Source of the DNA: Allacma fusca
Lineage: Eukaryota; Arthropoda; Collembola; Symphypleona; Sminthuridae
Reading direction: 5' to 3'
Assembly (NCBI GenBank): GCA_947179485.1
Contig: OX359249.1
Coordinates: 45,893,415-45,957,414, forward strand
Length of the DNA: 64,000 nt
The notes below the pieces were generated by a model. That model was not told the DNA's origin, made no database searches, and was given only the letters and a program-made list of their open reading frames with translations. Below are positions 1-11,518 of the stretch, piece after piece (position 1 is the stretch's first letter; the number at the start of each line of letters is the position of its first letter). The position numbers and the translations under genes are program-made.

Positions 1-904
1 CTGATTGCCACCTTATAAGAGATTAAGAGAAATTATGTACATGTATAATTATAATGAAAAGTAAAGCCTCTAACCTATACCTGCGCAACCTTATCGCTTC
101 GAGATACATATATATGCAATTTTATTCAGTTTAATGTTTGCAGGATTTAAAATTTATTGCATTGCAGATTTGTATTTTTATCTCAAAATTATGATTGGCT
201 TTTGTCGATGTATCAACAATGTCAAACATTTCACGTCCTTCCCAAAAACACCATTACCTAATTGAATAAACAGGGTGACTCATATATTTAGACGTTTTAA
301 CCAACTGGACCATTCGAACAAATATTCTATCACCACATGTTACACATACCTTAGTTAAGAACATGTCACCCGCATGTAAGTATAAGTATATTGAAATTGT
401 AATGAGCAAGAGTTGCTCCTTTCGTGTCCATAAAGGTGAGTGCCCAATGGCGTAATAATCAAATTATAATAAACCTTTCAGATTATTTTCAATGACATTC
501 AGACGTATGTATGTACTATTCTGTGATATGCTGAATTTGTATTTAATTAGTGAGTTAATTAAATTAGATTTTTCCTGCTGCAAATGGGACGTACATATAT
601 GCAGTGTTCAGATAAGCGATGTACTTCGCGTCATTTTAACCTGGGATTCAGCTGATTGCTGAACAAAATGAACAAATAAACATTCCTACAAATATCACGA
701 CCTTAAAATTGTGATGCTACTTTATGGCTAGTTTAAGGATTTTTATACACTTGTCGACCAAAATGCCGAAATTGAAATAAAAAAGAGAAAGAAAGATTTA
801 AAAGCTAACAGTAAGCTGACAGACATTAGAAGACATTTAGTTTATTCATCTTAGGCAGTCTCGCTTCAAATTTATCACAAAATATCAACAATATCACAAA
901 ATCA
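1..904. other. AT-rich non-coding stretch
   Basis: No open frame with recognisable protein similarity and no clear repeat structure was seen on either strand. It is probably intergenic DNA downstream of the lipase gene. Confidence 0.5.
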
Positions 905-1650
905 TGTTCCTCTCTTGAGTTCAAACTCGAATTTTAAATCCAAGTTTCAAGGTAAGTACGCCTGAGTTTAAACTCGAGTTCAAACTCAAGTTTCTTGAGT
1001 CTCACTTGCGTCAAAATAATTTCAAGTTACGCTCGAATCTTAACCCGAGTTTCAAGTGACATTCGAGTCGAAAGACAAACATAAGTAACTCTTGATTGTA
1101 AACTCGAGTTCCAAGTGTAACTCGGAGTTCAAACGCGAAATTGAAATTCAGATATGCAAACTCAAAATTTACACTGTAGATCAAAATCGAAATTTCTAAT
1201 TGGCTTCAATTTACACACGAGTTCAAATTGAAAGCCTTAAGTCAAAACTGTTTACCTGTTGGCTCGAGTGAAAATTAAAGTTTGGTGAGCTTGTGTCTGG
1301 AAAGCAGAATATAAATTGTAGTTTGCATTCGAGTGTAACATTAACTTTCAATTTGAACTCTCGTTTGTAACTTGAAACTCTAGTTAGAGTCCAAGTGTCA
1401 ATTTCAATTTTGAACTCAAGTGACAATTTCGTATTTGATTTCGAGTGTACTTTGAAACTCGGGTTTAAACTCAAGAGTAACTCACACATGTGTTTAGACT
1501 CGAGGGTCACTTGAAACTCCAGTTTGAATCCGAGTGCCAATTTCGTGTTCGAACTCCAAAATAACTTGAAACCCAAGTTTGAAGACGAAGTGAAGCTAAT
1601 AATTGTGTATCAACTCGAGTGTCACTTGAAACTTGACTTTGAACTAATTC
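905..1650. repeat. Degenerate tandem array rich in ACTCGAGTT / CAAGTGT words
   Basis: About 750 bp is built from diverged short units in which words such as AAACTCGAGTTC, TTTCAAGTG and CACTTGAAACTC recur every roughly 18-36 bases in both orientations. The 18-base spacing keeps frames open on the minus strand, giving repetitive peptides with recurring LESK and FKL blocks. This explains the apparent reading frame at 1223-1576, which I regard as a by-product. A compositionally related array lies at 7440-8140. The exact period needs a dot plot; I judged it by eye. Confidence 0.7.
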
Positions 1651-2553
1651 TTGACTTTTACACTAGCGTTAGCCCTGAAATCGTTTGAATATTCAATTTC
1701 ATCCTTGAACTTCAATAATCGAAGTTTTGGCAATTCCACGACATTCAAGAATTCATATTTCTTATTGGATTTAACATGGGAAATGCTGTGCAGACATGTA
1801 AAGTTCTCTCTGACTCTCTTATTGGTTTTATGTGTATTTCGCCGATTTTTGAAAATTAAATGTCATGATTTAACACGAGAAATATTAAGTGAGCCCTTTC
1901 CCTACGATTAGGAATTTTAATCTTTGGCATGATTTCCCACGCAAACCGACGCAAGATGGCACGCACCTTTGCACGTGTTTGCACACTGGGCCAGATATAT
2001 CTGCACTTACACAAAATCTTATTCCGATCCTAAGATGGCAGATCACGATGTTTATTTGTTAGCCAACGTCTGCACGTGTTGACCTCTTTATAATTCACTC
2101 CTCTTCTATGTTGTTAAGTAATGGCATACTGTACTCTCTTGTACATTCTCTTCGTTTCAATATCCAATCCCACTTATCCCACCGAGTTACATAAGAATAT
2201 GCAAAAAATTCAATTTAAAAATTATGTCTGAAGAAGAGCCTGCTCCAAACCGTTACATTCCTTTTGTAAAAAGAAATACTGTGATCAACCAAGAGTTAAA
2301 ATTACACCATAATCAGCTTAGCTTGTCTACTTAATTTCGTAGGTAAAACTTTACGCTAATTGGTCTACAATTATTAACAATAAATCTATAAACAAAACAA
2401 AGCAGCATAAGTAATCCTTTCCCACCTTGAAAGTCTAAACAGTCACTCATTGTAAGTTATAATAACAGAAAGTAGAAGGACATCAGATACTCACATCTTA
2501 CTGCAAGATCCACAAGGACTACAACATTATGACACTATTTTCATTTTTTTAAA
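1651..2553. other. Non-coding spacer
   Basis: An 86-codon open frame on the plus strand (1651-1911) has no recognisable family and is best taken as chance. The phrase AAGATGGCA occurs twice (near 1950 and 2033), each followed by GCACGTG-containing sequence, but not regularly enough to call a repeat. Confidence 0.4.
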
Positions 2554-2559
2554 TTTAAT
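2554..2559 (-). terminator. Candidate poly(A) signal (ATTAAA) of the lipase gene
   Basis: On the minus strand ATTAAA lies about 35 nt after the lipase stop codon. This is the common variant of the animal cleavage and polyadenylation hexamer. It is inferred from position only. Confidence 0.35.
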
Positions 2560-2593
2560 AATTGTTTATAGTATAGGGGTCGGAGCTCTTCTC

Positions 2594-4594
2594 TTAATAT
2601 TTCGTCATCAGTTCTAGCAACGGCTTGTTAACCAGGACGTCAACATCAATTGCGTAAATGAAGTCAATGTGATTGAACTGAGTTAAATTCACTTCATAGC
2701 TCCCCACGAGGTTGGGTAAGTCTTTTGCCAAGCGAGCTACATCCTAGAGGAAATAAATAAGAGCTTAAGCAAATCTTACGAGAAGGTGTAGTGCAAAAAA
2801 AATATACGCGTAACGTTAAAAATAAATTGTATTAGACTCAATGTTTACATCATACAACTGAATTATTCTGATTTACCTTGGTATCCACTAGCATGTCGTT
2901 AGGAGCATGGTATAAGGCAACTGGAACCTTAACTTTTGAGAGATCATATTTAGGGGGTGTCCACTGTCCATAAATGAACTTGTTCCGGAAACTGCCAAAA
3001 TCATATTTTCGAAATTTACCACTGCTGATGGCTTGTAGAAAATGGATCAAAGTTTTGGTTGACGAAGTTGTGGGTGTATGTGCCAAAATCACAGGTAATT
3101 CAGTCTGAAATGAATTCAGCAGGATAAACCTACACTGCTCATCCAAACGTTTTTCATTAATTTATTCTATTCACCGTATTTGTTTGTGCAGGGTCAAAGC
3201 CAGCCAATAGAAAAACGAAATTCTCGCATAATTCCTGGAGTTTCATCTCAGGAGTGCAGAACTCTGGAGCGTAAGTGTTAATGTACTTGACGATGTATTC
3301 GGGCAAAATCTCGCCATGACCCAACATGTCCAGTATTACCTGTTCATACCAATTTAGCATTCCTCTTTACTGAATATTAAACTATATTGTTAAATCTATT
3401 TAAAATAAGTGACACTACCTTTTCAAGAGAGGCTAATGGGGCCAAATATCTTGCGGGACCTCTCATATTATTTAAATACACGGCCGGTCCCATTGCAGCC
3501 ATGAATCGGATCTTGTGGTTATACTCTGGATACGAGGACATACACACGAAGAACATACCTGCACCCATTGAGTGCCCAATGTAGTACATGTCAGGTTGCT
3601 TAGTTGTGTTTAAAACGTAATCAATGACTGCAGGCAGGTCATACAAGCCCATTTCATCGTAACTGAAAAAAATATCCATGGTTATTAGAATCCATGGAGA
3701 ACTGTATTTTATGCATAATAGTAGATATTACATCAGATGCATACTTGAGCCACACTACTCCACTCCGGTGTAAGGTGTAAAAATAATAAAGCCAGATTAT
3801 ATTCTCGCTCTCACCTGAACTGCCAAAATTTTGACTTTTCGGGCGATAATTTAACATGCCTTCTTGAGTAGGTATTTCCTCTGGCATTGCCTAGCCATAC
3901 ATCGTACCCACGGTCTGCTAGCATATAAGCTGGAAAGTTTCATGTAAAACTTTAGAAATCTGGTGTATATAACTGAAATTATTTTATAATTTCAATACTT
4001 ACGTATGGCTTTGTCAACTCGGTTAAATAACCAATCCACTGACGAGCTGAAGAATCCATGTTGAACGAAAGCCACAGGTCTAGGGCCAGAACTAGCATTT
4101 TTTCCATGGGGAATACGGTGCAATGTTAAAATATATCCATCCTTAGTTGTGACTGTATGAGACTCAGCCGGGTACCCGTACTTCTCTATCAACTCCAGCT
4201 GTATAAAAACAACACAATAAATTCATATTCATGTTATGAGATCATAACGAATCTCGATCAGCGAACTCTATACTGTATTTGTCGTTTACATATAGTCATA
4301 CACTGTTTGTATGCCAGTATTAAATACAATAATTCATTTGTATGAATATATTTTTCGACATTACAGTTGCTGGGGTAGGGAATGAAGTAAACAATCAATA
4401 ATTACCGCTGTCAAATTGACATCCGGATTAACTTCATGTCTGAATTCCTTTTCACCAACTTCATCTGTTATGAGAGTGTCCGGGTCCAGAACTAGAGTAT
4501 TTTGAAGATACTGACCTGAATTTCTTACCAACCCGGAGACAAGGGTCCATTCCAGAAGAAATATAACAGCCCATGCTTTCAGTAACCACGTCAT
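2594..4594 (-). CDS. Secreted acid lipase (lysosomal acid lipase / lipase 3-like), 7 exons, 428 aa
   Basis: This is an alpha/beta-hydrolase of the animal acid lipase family, which cleaves triglycerides and sterol esters in lysosomes or the gut lumen. Exons on the minus strand: 4594-4406, 4198-4003, 3929-3815, 3662-3419, 3339-3175, 3104-2877, 2743-2594. All introns are GT-AG, 70-207 nt, and phases join without a frameshift. Residues 1-21 form a signal peptide. The N-terminal lipase domain begins near [20 protein letters not shown]. The oxyanion-loop motif is FVQHGFF (107-113). The family signature [14 protein letters not shown] covers 140-153. The nucleophile is Ser198 in GHSMG, the acid is Asp373 in HAPND, and the base is His404 in FNHIDF. 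The usual length is about 400-430 aa, so the gene looks intact. The start is the first ATG; the open frame upstream has no ATG. Substrate and site of action are inferred from the family. Confidence 0.93.
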
Positions 4595-4654
4595 TGTCGT
4601 GTACACAGTTGTCGAAAAAACCGGCCGACAAATATCCTTAAAATATAAATTAGA

Positions 4655-4662
4655 TATTTATA
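4655..4662 (-). promoter_or_regulatory. Candidate TATA box of the lipase gene
   Basis: TATAAATA on the minus strand lies about 60 nt upstream of the lipase start codon, a plausible core-promoter distance with a short 5' leader. The region is AT-rich, so a chance match is quite possible. Confidence 0.35.
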
Positions 4663-5147
4663 AGCACGGCGTAATTAAATCTAAAAATAAATAAGCCAGG
4701 CGCAAATCTTATTTACGGGCTAAATTAAATGAGCTTAATTAACTACTGTCAAAACTTCAAAATCGTTAATATTCCGCCAACATTTTGAATATGGGATTTT
4801 AAAATTTTGATTAATCTTGTAGAGTATGCAAAGTCTTTCAAAATAAACATGGATCCAATTCTCGGATTTTTTAAAATGAACCCGAGTAAACATTTTGAAA
4901 ATGTTTAATTTAAAAACTGCATATATCACAAGACAATTAGGCCTTGGGGGGTAGGGCAATGTGTCACATCAGACGCATCCTTCTTGACAAAAATATATTT
5001 AGAAATTGCTGTGAAAAAATATATAAATTTGATAAGTCATCCAAAGTTTTGGCTACGATTTTGAAATTTCAGTCATTTTGTTAGGCAACAATAAACAATT
5101 GATTTTAAAAACAGTATAGAGATGCACTGGGCTGAGCATTAATTGTA
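4663..5147. other. Non-coding spacer between the lipase promoter and the hAT insertion
   Basis: AT-rich, without recognisable coding sequence. A 74-codon open frame on the minus strand (4735-4959) matches nothing I know. Confidence 0.4.
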
Positions 5148-5155
5148 CTTAAAAG
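5148..5155. repeat. Left target-site duplication (CTTAAAAG) of the hAT element
   Basis: The octamer CTTAAAAG directly abuts the left inverted repeat and is repeated exactly at 5964-5971 after the right inverted repeat. Eight-base duplications are the hallmark of hAT insertions. Confidence 0.88.
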
Positions 5156-5963
5156 CAGAGATGTGTAAAATACCTCGTTTTTTTAAAGAAATACCAAATA
5201 CTTTTTATTTTTTTCGTTACATAAAATACTAAATAAGATAACAGCAACTAGTTTTTCTAAAATACCTAAGTAAAATACAAACCAAAAACTGCTTCAAAAA
5301 TACTTTAGTAGAAAATACTATCTGAAATACTTCAAAATCAGGATATACATAATATTATTGTTTTGGAAATCGAGTACAGAATTTCAAAAATACAAGCTTT
5401 TTGAACATTTTATCCCACAATCTAGATCTACGCGCACTAAAAATCAGTCCTGCAATGCTAAACAATCGTTCCACAGGAGCTGAAGATGGCAATGGGGTAT
5501 TGAAAAGGGCTATTCTAAATGACCAATTTCTTATATTTTATAATTTTGAAAGCATACTAAACAGAAGAACCGTGCTCTCTGATGTTACTTAGCAGTGGAA
5601 AGACTGAGTGAATTTAACCCTAATAATTTCCAGTCCATACGACGTTTCTTAAACGACAAAAAACGTTCCTATACTATATGTTAAGGGTCACAAATAGTTT
5701 TCAACAAGCACGGCTGTGACAATTTCAAACGTTTGAGTTCTTAAGTATTTTGATCAAGTATCTTATTTTAAGTACTTATAAAACTACTAAAAGTACTAAA
5801 TAAAATATCGAATACTTGCCTGCATCGTAAATTGTAAAATACTAAGATACAAAATACTACCACGACCACAGAAAGGTTTAAAATACAAGATAGAAGATAC
5901 ATATTTTGTATTTTAGATAGTATGTTGTACTTAAGTATTTCAAGTACATACTACACATCTCTG
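5156..5963 (-). mobile_element. Degenerate hAT-family DNA transposon, 808 bp
   Basis: Both ends carry CAGAGATGTGTA as a perfect 12-bp terminal inverted repeat, flanked by a perfect 8-bp duplication CTTAAAAG. Beneath the left and right ends run many AAATACT / AGTATTT words, common in subterminal regions of arthropod hAT elements. The interior holds the C-terminal end of a hAT transposase in antisense (5355-5530), so the natural orientation is minus. At 808 bp it is much shorter than a full hAT element (usually 2.5-4 kb), hence a deleted, non-autonomous copy. The precise duplication suggests the insertion is not extremely old. Confidence 0.88.
5355..5530 (-). pseudogene. hAT transposase C-terminal dimerisation fragment
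   Basis: The minus-strand frame reads [15 protein letters not shown] (from 5492), then [19 protein letters not shown], and stops at 5355. [11 protein letters not shown] followed by RR.RL is the diagnostic C-terminal dimerisation motif of hAT transposases. About 58 codons are open in this frame. The DNA-binding zinc finger and the catalytic core are missing from the 808-bp element, so no active enzyme is encoded. Confidence 0.85.
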
Positions 5964-5971
5964 CTTAAAAG
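5964..5971. repeat. Right target-site duplication (CTTAAAAG) of the hAT element
   Basis: Exact copy of the octamer at 5148-5155, directly after the right inverted repeat. Confidence 0.88.
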
Positions 5972-6554
5972 TAACAAACAAATGTAGCACTCTCAGTTAG
6001 TTTTCTGTTGGTGTCATTCGAACCGTCGCAGTAACCCCGAATCAAATTTTGATTTTGTTAAGACGGAGTTTGAATATTTTAACAGCGAATTTTTGAAAAA
6101 ACTAAATGATGGCCTTTTTTCTGTGCCTTCCATAGACTACACGGAATTTAAGTTTAGTTTGGCTGCATACGCTCTAACTTAAGCATATTTTTAATCCTAA
6201 AAATTACTGTCACGGGTTCAAAATTTTTACAACCTGATTTTGAAGTGTCTTAGAACTGTCGAAAAACTACTACAGATTTTATAGAGGAGGCCCTAACTCC
6301 AATATTACGACGTCGTTTAAAACGTATTTATTTGCTCCACAAGCTAATATCATTTCAACCGACATTTCAAAATCCTAAGGGCAGGATATTCAAAACTGCA
6401 AAGTTTCAACCTTTTCTTCACCAAGAAGGAATCATCTGATAGTATTCCACAACTTTTTCCGTTTGGTAGCTAAGTACCAATCATTTATTACTTTATTGAT
6501 TCCCATTAACTCCATCAAATTATATGTCAATTTCGATGATGTGCAAGGTGTTTC

Positions 6555-7215
6555 ATAATTGTTATTCTCCTACTCGCCCACTTAAAGCAGTAAGTCATAA
6601 AATACTTGACTTGGAGCAAATTCTTTTCCAGATGTTATACATACTTTTTCAATGACCTCGGCCAATCTTTGTGGTCACAGGGGTCAGGAAAGTGAATTCT
6701 CGTTCCAATTCAAAAATAGAGGAGAACTAAATAAGTTAGGCAAGATTGAAAAAGAAAAATAACATTTTTATTGTCATATCCTTTTTCTCCCTCTAGCCCA
6801 CATAAGGGCGTAAAGCATAAAATATTTGATTCCCAAGTTTGTACCAAATTTTGTTTCAGATTTTCGAGTTTCATTGACCTCAGTCAATTTCTGCTGTCAC
6901 AGGGCTCAAGAACGTGAACCTAAGACGGTTTTATTACGGAATTAGAATTCAACAGTTGTTCACTTCCACAAAAACAAATTCAAAAATATGGTTTAACGCT
7001 TCTTCTTTTTAGGCTTTCGAGGGAGCTATCTCAATGGTCTCTACGCTGAGAATTGACGAAGATGCGAGAATAAAAGAATTGAAGAAGAAGCCCCATAAAA
7101 ACATTTCAAAATGTTTTAACTATAGCGAATGCTATGGAGATTCATTTCAGTCTAATATCACCGACCCAAAATCAAAAATTGCGGTCTCAGGACCGGGAAA
7201 AGTGAGGCCAGGTTG
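6555..7215 (+). repeat. Diverged direct repeat, three copies of a unit of about 150 bp
   Basis: Copy 1 (about 6555-6710) and copy 2 (about 6770-6925) share, in the same order, CTC...AGCCCAC..AAG, a CATAAAATA.TTGA block, TTTCAATGACCT / TTTCATTGACCT, and GTCACAGGG followed by CAAGAACGTGAA or a relative. A shorter, more diverged third copy (about 7130-7210) keeps CACCGACC, CGGTCTCAGG and AAAGTGAGGCC. The open frame at 7034-7216 runs through copy 3 and is not thought to be a gene. Copies were aligned by eye. Confidence 0.6.
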
Positions 7216-7439
7216 AACAAAGAACACATATTTATTTTTATTGCTGCTTTTAAAACAATTCATGGACTTTACCTCATAAGTTTAGCTCCTGAAATTTTTG
7301 ACTGTGAAAGATGATATTAGACTCAGAATTCCCATGAAATTTGCTACAATTTATTACAGGTTTCTGAAATATTTGTATGAACGTCAGGCCGTTCATGATA
7401 AAATTGCAAGACCATAAATACTTTTATTCCTGCATCTAC
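7216..7439. other. Short non-coding spacer
   Basis: No gene or repeat recognised. Confidence 0.35.
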
Positions 7440-8140
7440 GTCACTTTTGCTTCTGAAGTTAAACCCAAACGTTTTGAAACCAGTGTTTATGTTTAACTCA
7501 AATTTTGAGAGCTATTTATTCAACAAACGAACGAGTGTTTACTTGAGTGCGGAATTTCAAAACATGCTTTTAAAACTTCTATAATAGTTTGTTTCGAGTT
7601 CCGCCTCAAGTCTTGCTTCAAGTTGGGAAACAAGTTTTGTCTCAAATTATGAGATCTGCGTGAAGTAAACTCAGCGCTTAAGCAAAACCTTAACTCGAAA
7701 ACAAGAGCTCAACACTTGGGTCAAAACTTGAATCCAACGAGTAAGTCCAAACATCAACTCAACAGTTGAGTCAAAACTTCAACTCATACCTGAAGACAAG
7801 CAAGGAAATCAACTCTTGAGACTGATCTCGAGACAAAATTGGAGCCCAAACTTTTCTCTGAAGTTTTGAAATGAAAATTACATTTAATGTTAGGAATCAT
7901 TTTTGAACTCTATTTTTAAACTACAGCTTTTTCTCAACTTTGGAGTGTAGAATGCAAGTTTTGAGTTCAAATTTGAAATTTGAGAAAGAGTTTTTATATT
8001 GAGCATTCAAATACGAGATCATCAGGCATCAATAATTATATTCTCGGAGCCAAAAATTTGGTTCTACGTAAGCAGTCAAGTATTGAGCCCATACTAGATC
8101 TTAAAACTTGAACTCACACTTAGAAGAACTCCATATAAAA
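7440..8140. repeat. Second degenerate CAAGT / AACTC-rich tandem array
   Basis: Words such as TCAAAACTTGAA, CAACTCAACAGTTGAG and AAGTTTTG recur every 15-25 bases. In style it resembles the 905-1650 array, and may be a relic of the same satellite. Arms of the word occur in both orientations, so short foldback pairs are frequent. No coding function is apparent. Confidence 0.6.
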
Positions 8141-8959
8141 CTCCCAATTGTTATAATTGAGTTAATTATTACAAGGGGATCTTAATTGGAATGGAAGTCG
8201 TGCCCCATTTAAAATTACAATTCTTAATTTTGGAGTCACAATTTAATTTTTCACAAATTAAAAAAAAACAATTGTTCAGTTTGCAGATGGAGAACATGAA
8301 ATTAAAGAGTATGGAATGCAAGTGATTGCAGTTGTAAAAAAAATGCAAGTAAAACTATTTAAGCTAAATTTTGGAATTCCCAGTGCAACTCCTGTAGTAA
8401 AATGCTTGAAAGTACAAAAGAAATACTTAGTGGTTGAGGAGCTCAAAATACGTATTTTCAAACTTTATAATATACAAAAATGCAGTCAAAATAGCTCAGC
8501 AAAAAAGTTACATGACCCAGTTCAGATAAATTTTGCTGAATTGTTCTTCAAAGAAAAGCTTAATTGCGCTCAATTTTGACTAAAATAAATTTCATGGTTT
8601 CGGAGAACTTATTGTCGTTTCCTAAATATTGTCACAACGGTATTCATGGGCAACAAAAGGAAATGAGTTTCCTTGGAAAATTAATAGCTCTTCTGATAAA
8701 TACCTTAAATTAAGTGCAGACATTATAAATTGTTTTGACATATTTTCCCAATTTTTAAAATTTGCGTTTATAACACACGAAATAGCTGCCGGGTTGCTAA
8801 CATCCCCCGCATAGTGTTCAGTTTGCTATTTCAATTTCTTATTCAATGGACTAGCAAATACTCAGTGCTCATGGTTGTTTCGTTAATAAATAATCTCATG
8901 CTGGGAAAATTCAGAAGATTCATCTTATATAGTTATTGTACTGGAATAATAATTATTAC
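8141..8959. other. AT-rich non-coding stretch
   Basis: Open frames of 61-87 codons on both strands (for example 8316-8579) have low-complexity composition and match no family I know. They are treated as chance. Confidence 0.4.
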
Positions 8960-9345
8960 TGAAAAATTTTCCCGCGTAATTATCTTCAACGGCGTGTCAA
9001 AATCTCCGGTTCTCTTCGTATTAATCTCCTGTCAAGTCTAAAATTTCTCCGGCGTAATTTTCTTTGTTTAAAAATCTCCAACCTGATAAAAAAAAATAAC
9101 ATCTAATTATATCATACAATATCCGCTTTGATACAAACTACTTTACTTGTCATTAAATATCCAACACAATTATTATTGGAAATTTTTCCCTGTGTTTACC
9201 TTCAATAAAAATCTCCCGCGTAAAATTCTCCAATCAGGTGCAAAAATCTCTAGCGTAATTTTCTCTACATATAAATCTCCAATTGGGTATAAATAATCTC
9301 CAGTATAATTGCCGGTGTAAAATTCTCCAGCGCTTCAATGACAGC
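8960..9345 (+). repeat. Degenerate minisatellite with AAATCTCC...GCGTAATTTTCTC core
   Basis: The words AAAATCTCC, AAATTCTCC and GCGTAATTTTCT alternate about ten or more times with irregular spacing of roughly 20-30 bases. Copies are clearly related but none are identical, so the array is old. The repeat continues to about 9335 (AAAATTCTCCAGCGC). Confidence 0.7.
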
Positions 9346-11352
9346 TATATTCCGTCAAAATATGAAATTGCATGCCCGTAACTCGAGGAGAGGGTTCCAT
9401 AGGGGAAGCAACAGGTGGCTCATTTCACCTACCATAGAGCTGTAATATTGTTCTCGTTTGTTCGTTCAATTGTTCAAATTTTGTTTTTTTGGACAAAACA
9501 AACTATCCGTTTTGAAAAACAAAATTAGAACATAAACTAACAATTAAAGCACTAGAGCGAGTTATAAATTTTTCAAGGCAGGCTTCAATTTTAAAAATTC
9601 GAGTTAGGTTATGAGTAGGGTTGTAAAAATGATGGTGCCGAGGCACCCAAAATCTCAGGTCATTTTCAAATCTAGACACAACTGGGCATTTTAGGCACTT
9701 TCAAAGTTATTTCGTCATACTTTTGTATTCGCAATGTTACATTTACAGGTACATTTCAGGTGAATGCAACTAGTACGACCTTACAAAAAAATTACGAAAA
9801 CATTGGGTTCGAACTAGTGAATTTTGGAACTATTTGCCTTGGCTCAAGTGATAATACTTAGTTTCATGATGACTAGGAATATTTTGTATGTAAGTTGTAA
9901 AGGAAATCCTGCTATAATTAGTCAAAACCCGTTGTTTGTACGCAGGTCGAATTTTTACACCGATCAACCACTATTTGCTGTAGTACTAAAATAGAGCTAT
10001 CAGCCTAACAAATTTCTAACGTCCTCTAGATCCTTAGAACAAAACAGTATGGGTTGTTCAAAAAATAAAACAAAACAAAATTCGTTGAGCAGTACAAACG
10101 GAACAAATTACAGCACTACTTTCACACTGCCATTATTCCTTCAAAGGGTGCTCTGACAGAAGCACCCTTTGCACAGGAACAACAACAAGACTGTCAACAA
10201 ATGCCCCATAAGAATGACCATTTATTCAACTACTGTTACCTTAGACCGAAGGGCTACTACAACTTTTCTCACTCCGACTCTTCAGATTTGACAGGAATAT
10301 TTGGCTGGGACAGACACTTTTCACCTGTATGTCGAAAACTGACAATGAGCGAGTGCATGGGGGTGATGAGTCTATGACTGTAATCTAAACAATGATAAGA
10401 TTGCTAACTTTTGTGAGCGTATTGATGGAAAATCAAGAGCACATGACAATACTTTGTATTTTGTTTAATTTTGAGGGAGGCAACTAAATATCAGAAGTTT
10501 TGATAAAGCAGAGCTGGAAATAGAGAACAGGCTGTACAGATGAAGTCTTGCTCTAGCTTGGGATTTGCTATGTGTATTGCGAAAAATGCTCAGTATGAAC
10601 TGTTTATGTCATTTCCTCCGGCCGTAATCGCTTGAAGCGTAGTAGCATTTTTTATATTGATCCTGTTGAACTGATGTCGAATCATCAAAATTTTTTACTT
10701 GATGTATCAATTTATTTTGGCATGATTCATGACAACATCCGTGTTGACATGTGCATATATGAAATGTAGTCACGGAAGTTCCAGCTTCAGAACTATCACG
10801 CAATGTGATTCATAAATATGTTGGGTTTCCATTGCTAACGAAATAAGTTTTTAAAGAGGTTAGGAAAAATATAACAACTCGAGTCACTGTGTAAGCACAA
10901 TAAGAAATGCAAAGTTCAATGCATTGACCAGTGTCAAACATGTCTTCAAGAAATTGTAATCTTTCCTGAGTGACATATCTATAAAACTTTTATCCGTGAG
11001 CCTTCACATTCCTTAATCTCGAGTTCATGAGAATGGAGACGTCATATCTGTCAAAGTCCATGTCATACAAATAACACTGAGTCCATCTAAAAATGACCTG
11101 ATGTTTTGGAAATTGAAAATATTTGCCCAATTAAGAATCCAGTAAGAACTTCATTGATTTTTTAACCAGTTTATTTTAATTATTGAATTTTTAATTTTTT
11201 TCCTCTATTTTAACATTCTCACGTAACTATAACATAACGCATCATTACTGACCCATATTTAGTTGAAACCTTCATATCTCTTAATGACTAGAAAAATATT
11301 ACAGCTTCAGTTCCTAAGATAATAACACAATTATATGGAGCAGAAGAATGGA
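9346..11352. other. Intergenic stretch downstream of the transporter gene
   Basis: No gene recognised. It contains a perfect 11-bp-stem hairpin at 10142-10171 (CAAAGGGTGCT, 8-nt loop, AGCACCCTTTG). A small minus-strand frame at 10609-10803 with several Cys and His residues is not recognisable. Confidence 0.4.
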
Positions 11353-11358
11353 TTTATT
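11353..11358 (-). terminator. Candidate poly(A) signal (AATAAA) of the transporter gene
   Basis: AATAAA on the minus strand lies about 160 nt after the transporter stop codon, a plausible 3' UTR length. Inferred from position and motif only. Confidence 0.4.
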
Positions 11359-11518
11359 ATTTAATGGGTCTTAGTTTCTCACCATAAATATTTTTCCGTA
11401 CAAGAAAAAACTTTTTGTACCGACATTTAATCATGGGAATGATAACTGATTGTGAGACAATTCTTTCCAGAAAAAAAAAGTTGGTGGTGAGTTACAAGTC
11501 CTCTTCGTAATTGCATTC

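Noticed and set aside
1223..1576. 117-codon minus-strand open frame with repetitive peptide
   Set aside because: It lies wholly within the degenerate tandem array; the 18-base rhythm keeps frames open and makes a repetitive peptide without gene features.
9616..9660. TAGGGTTGTAAAAATGATGG considered as a second hAT terminal repeat
   Set aside because: No matching inverted copy with an 8-bp duplication was found downstream or upstream.
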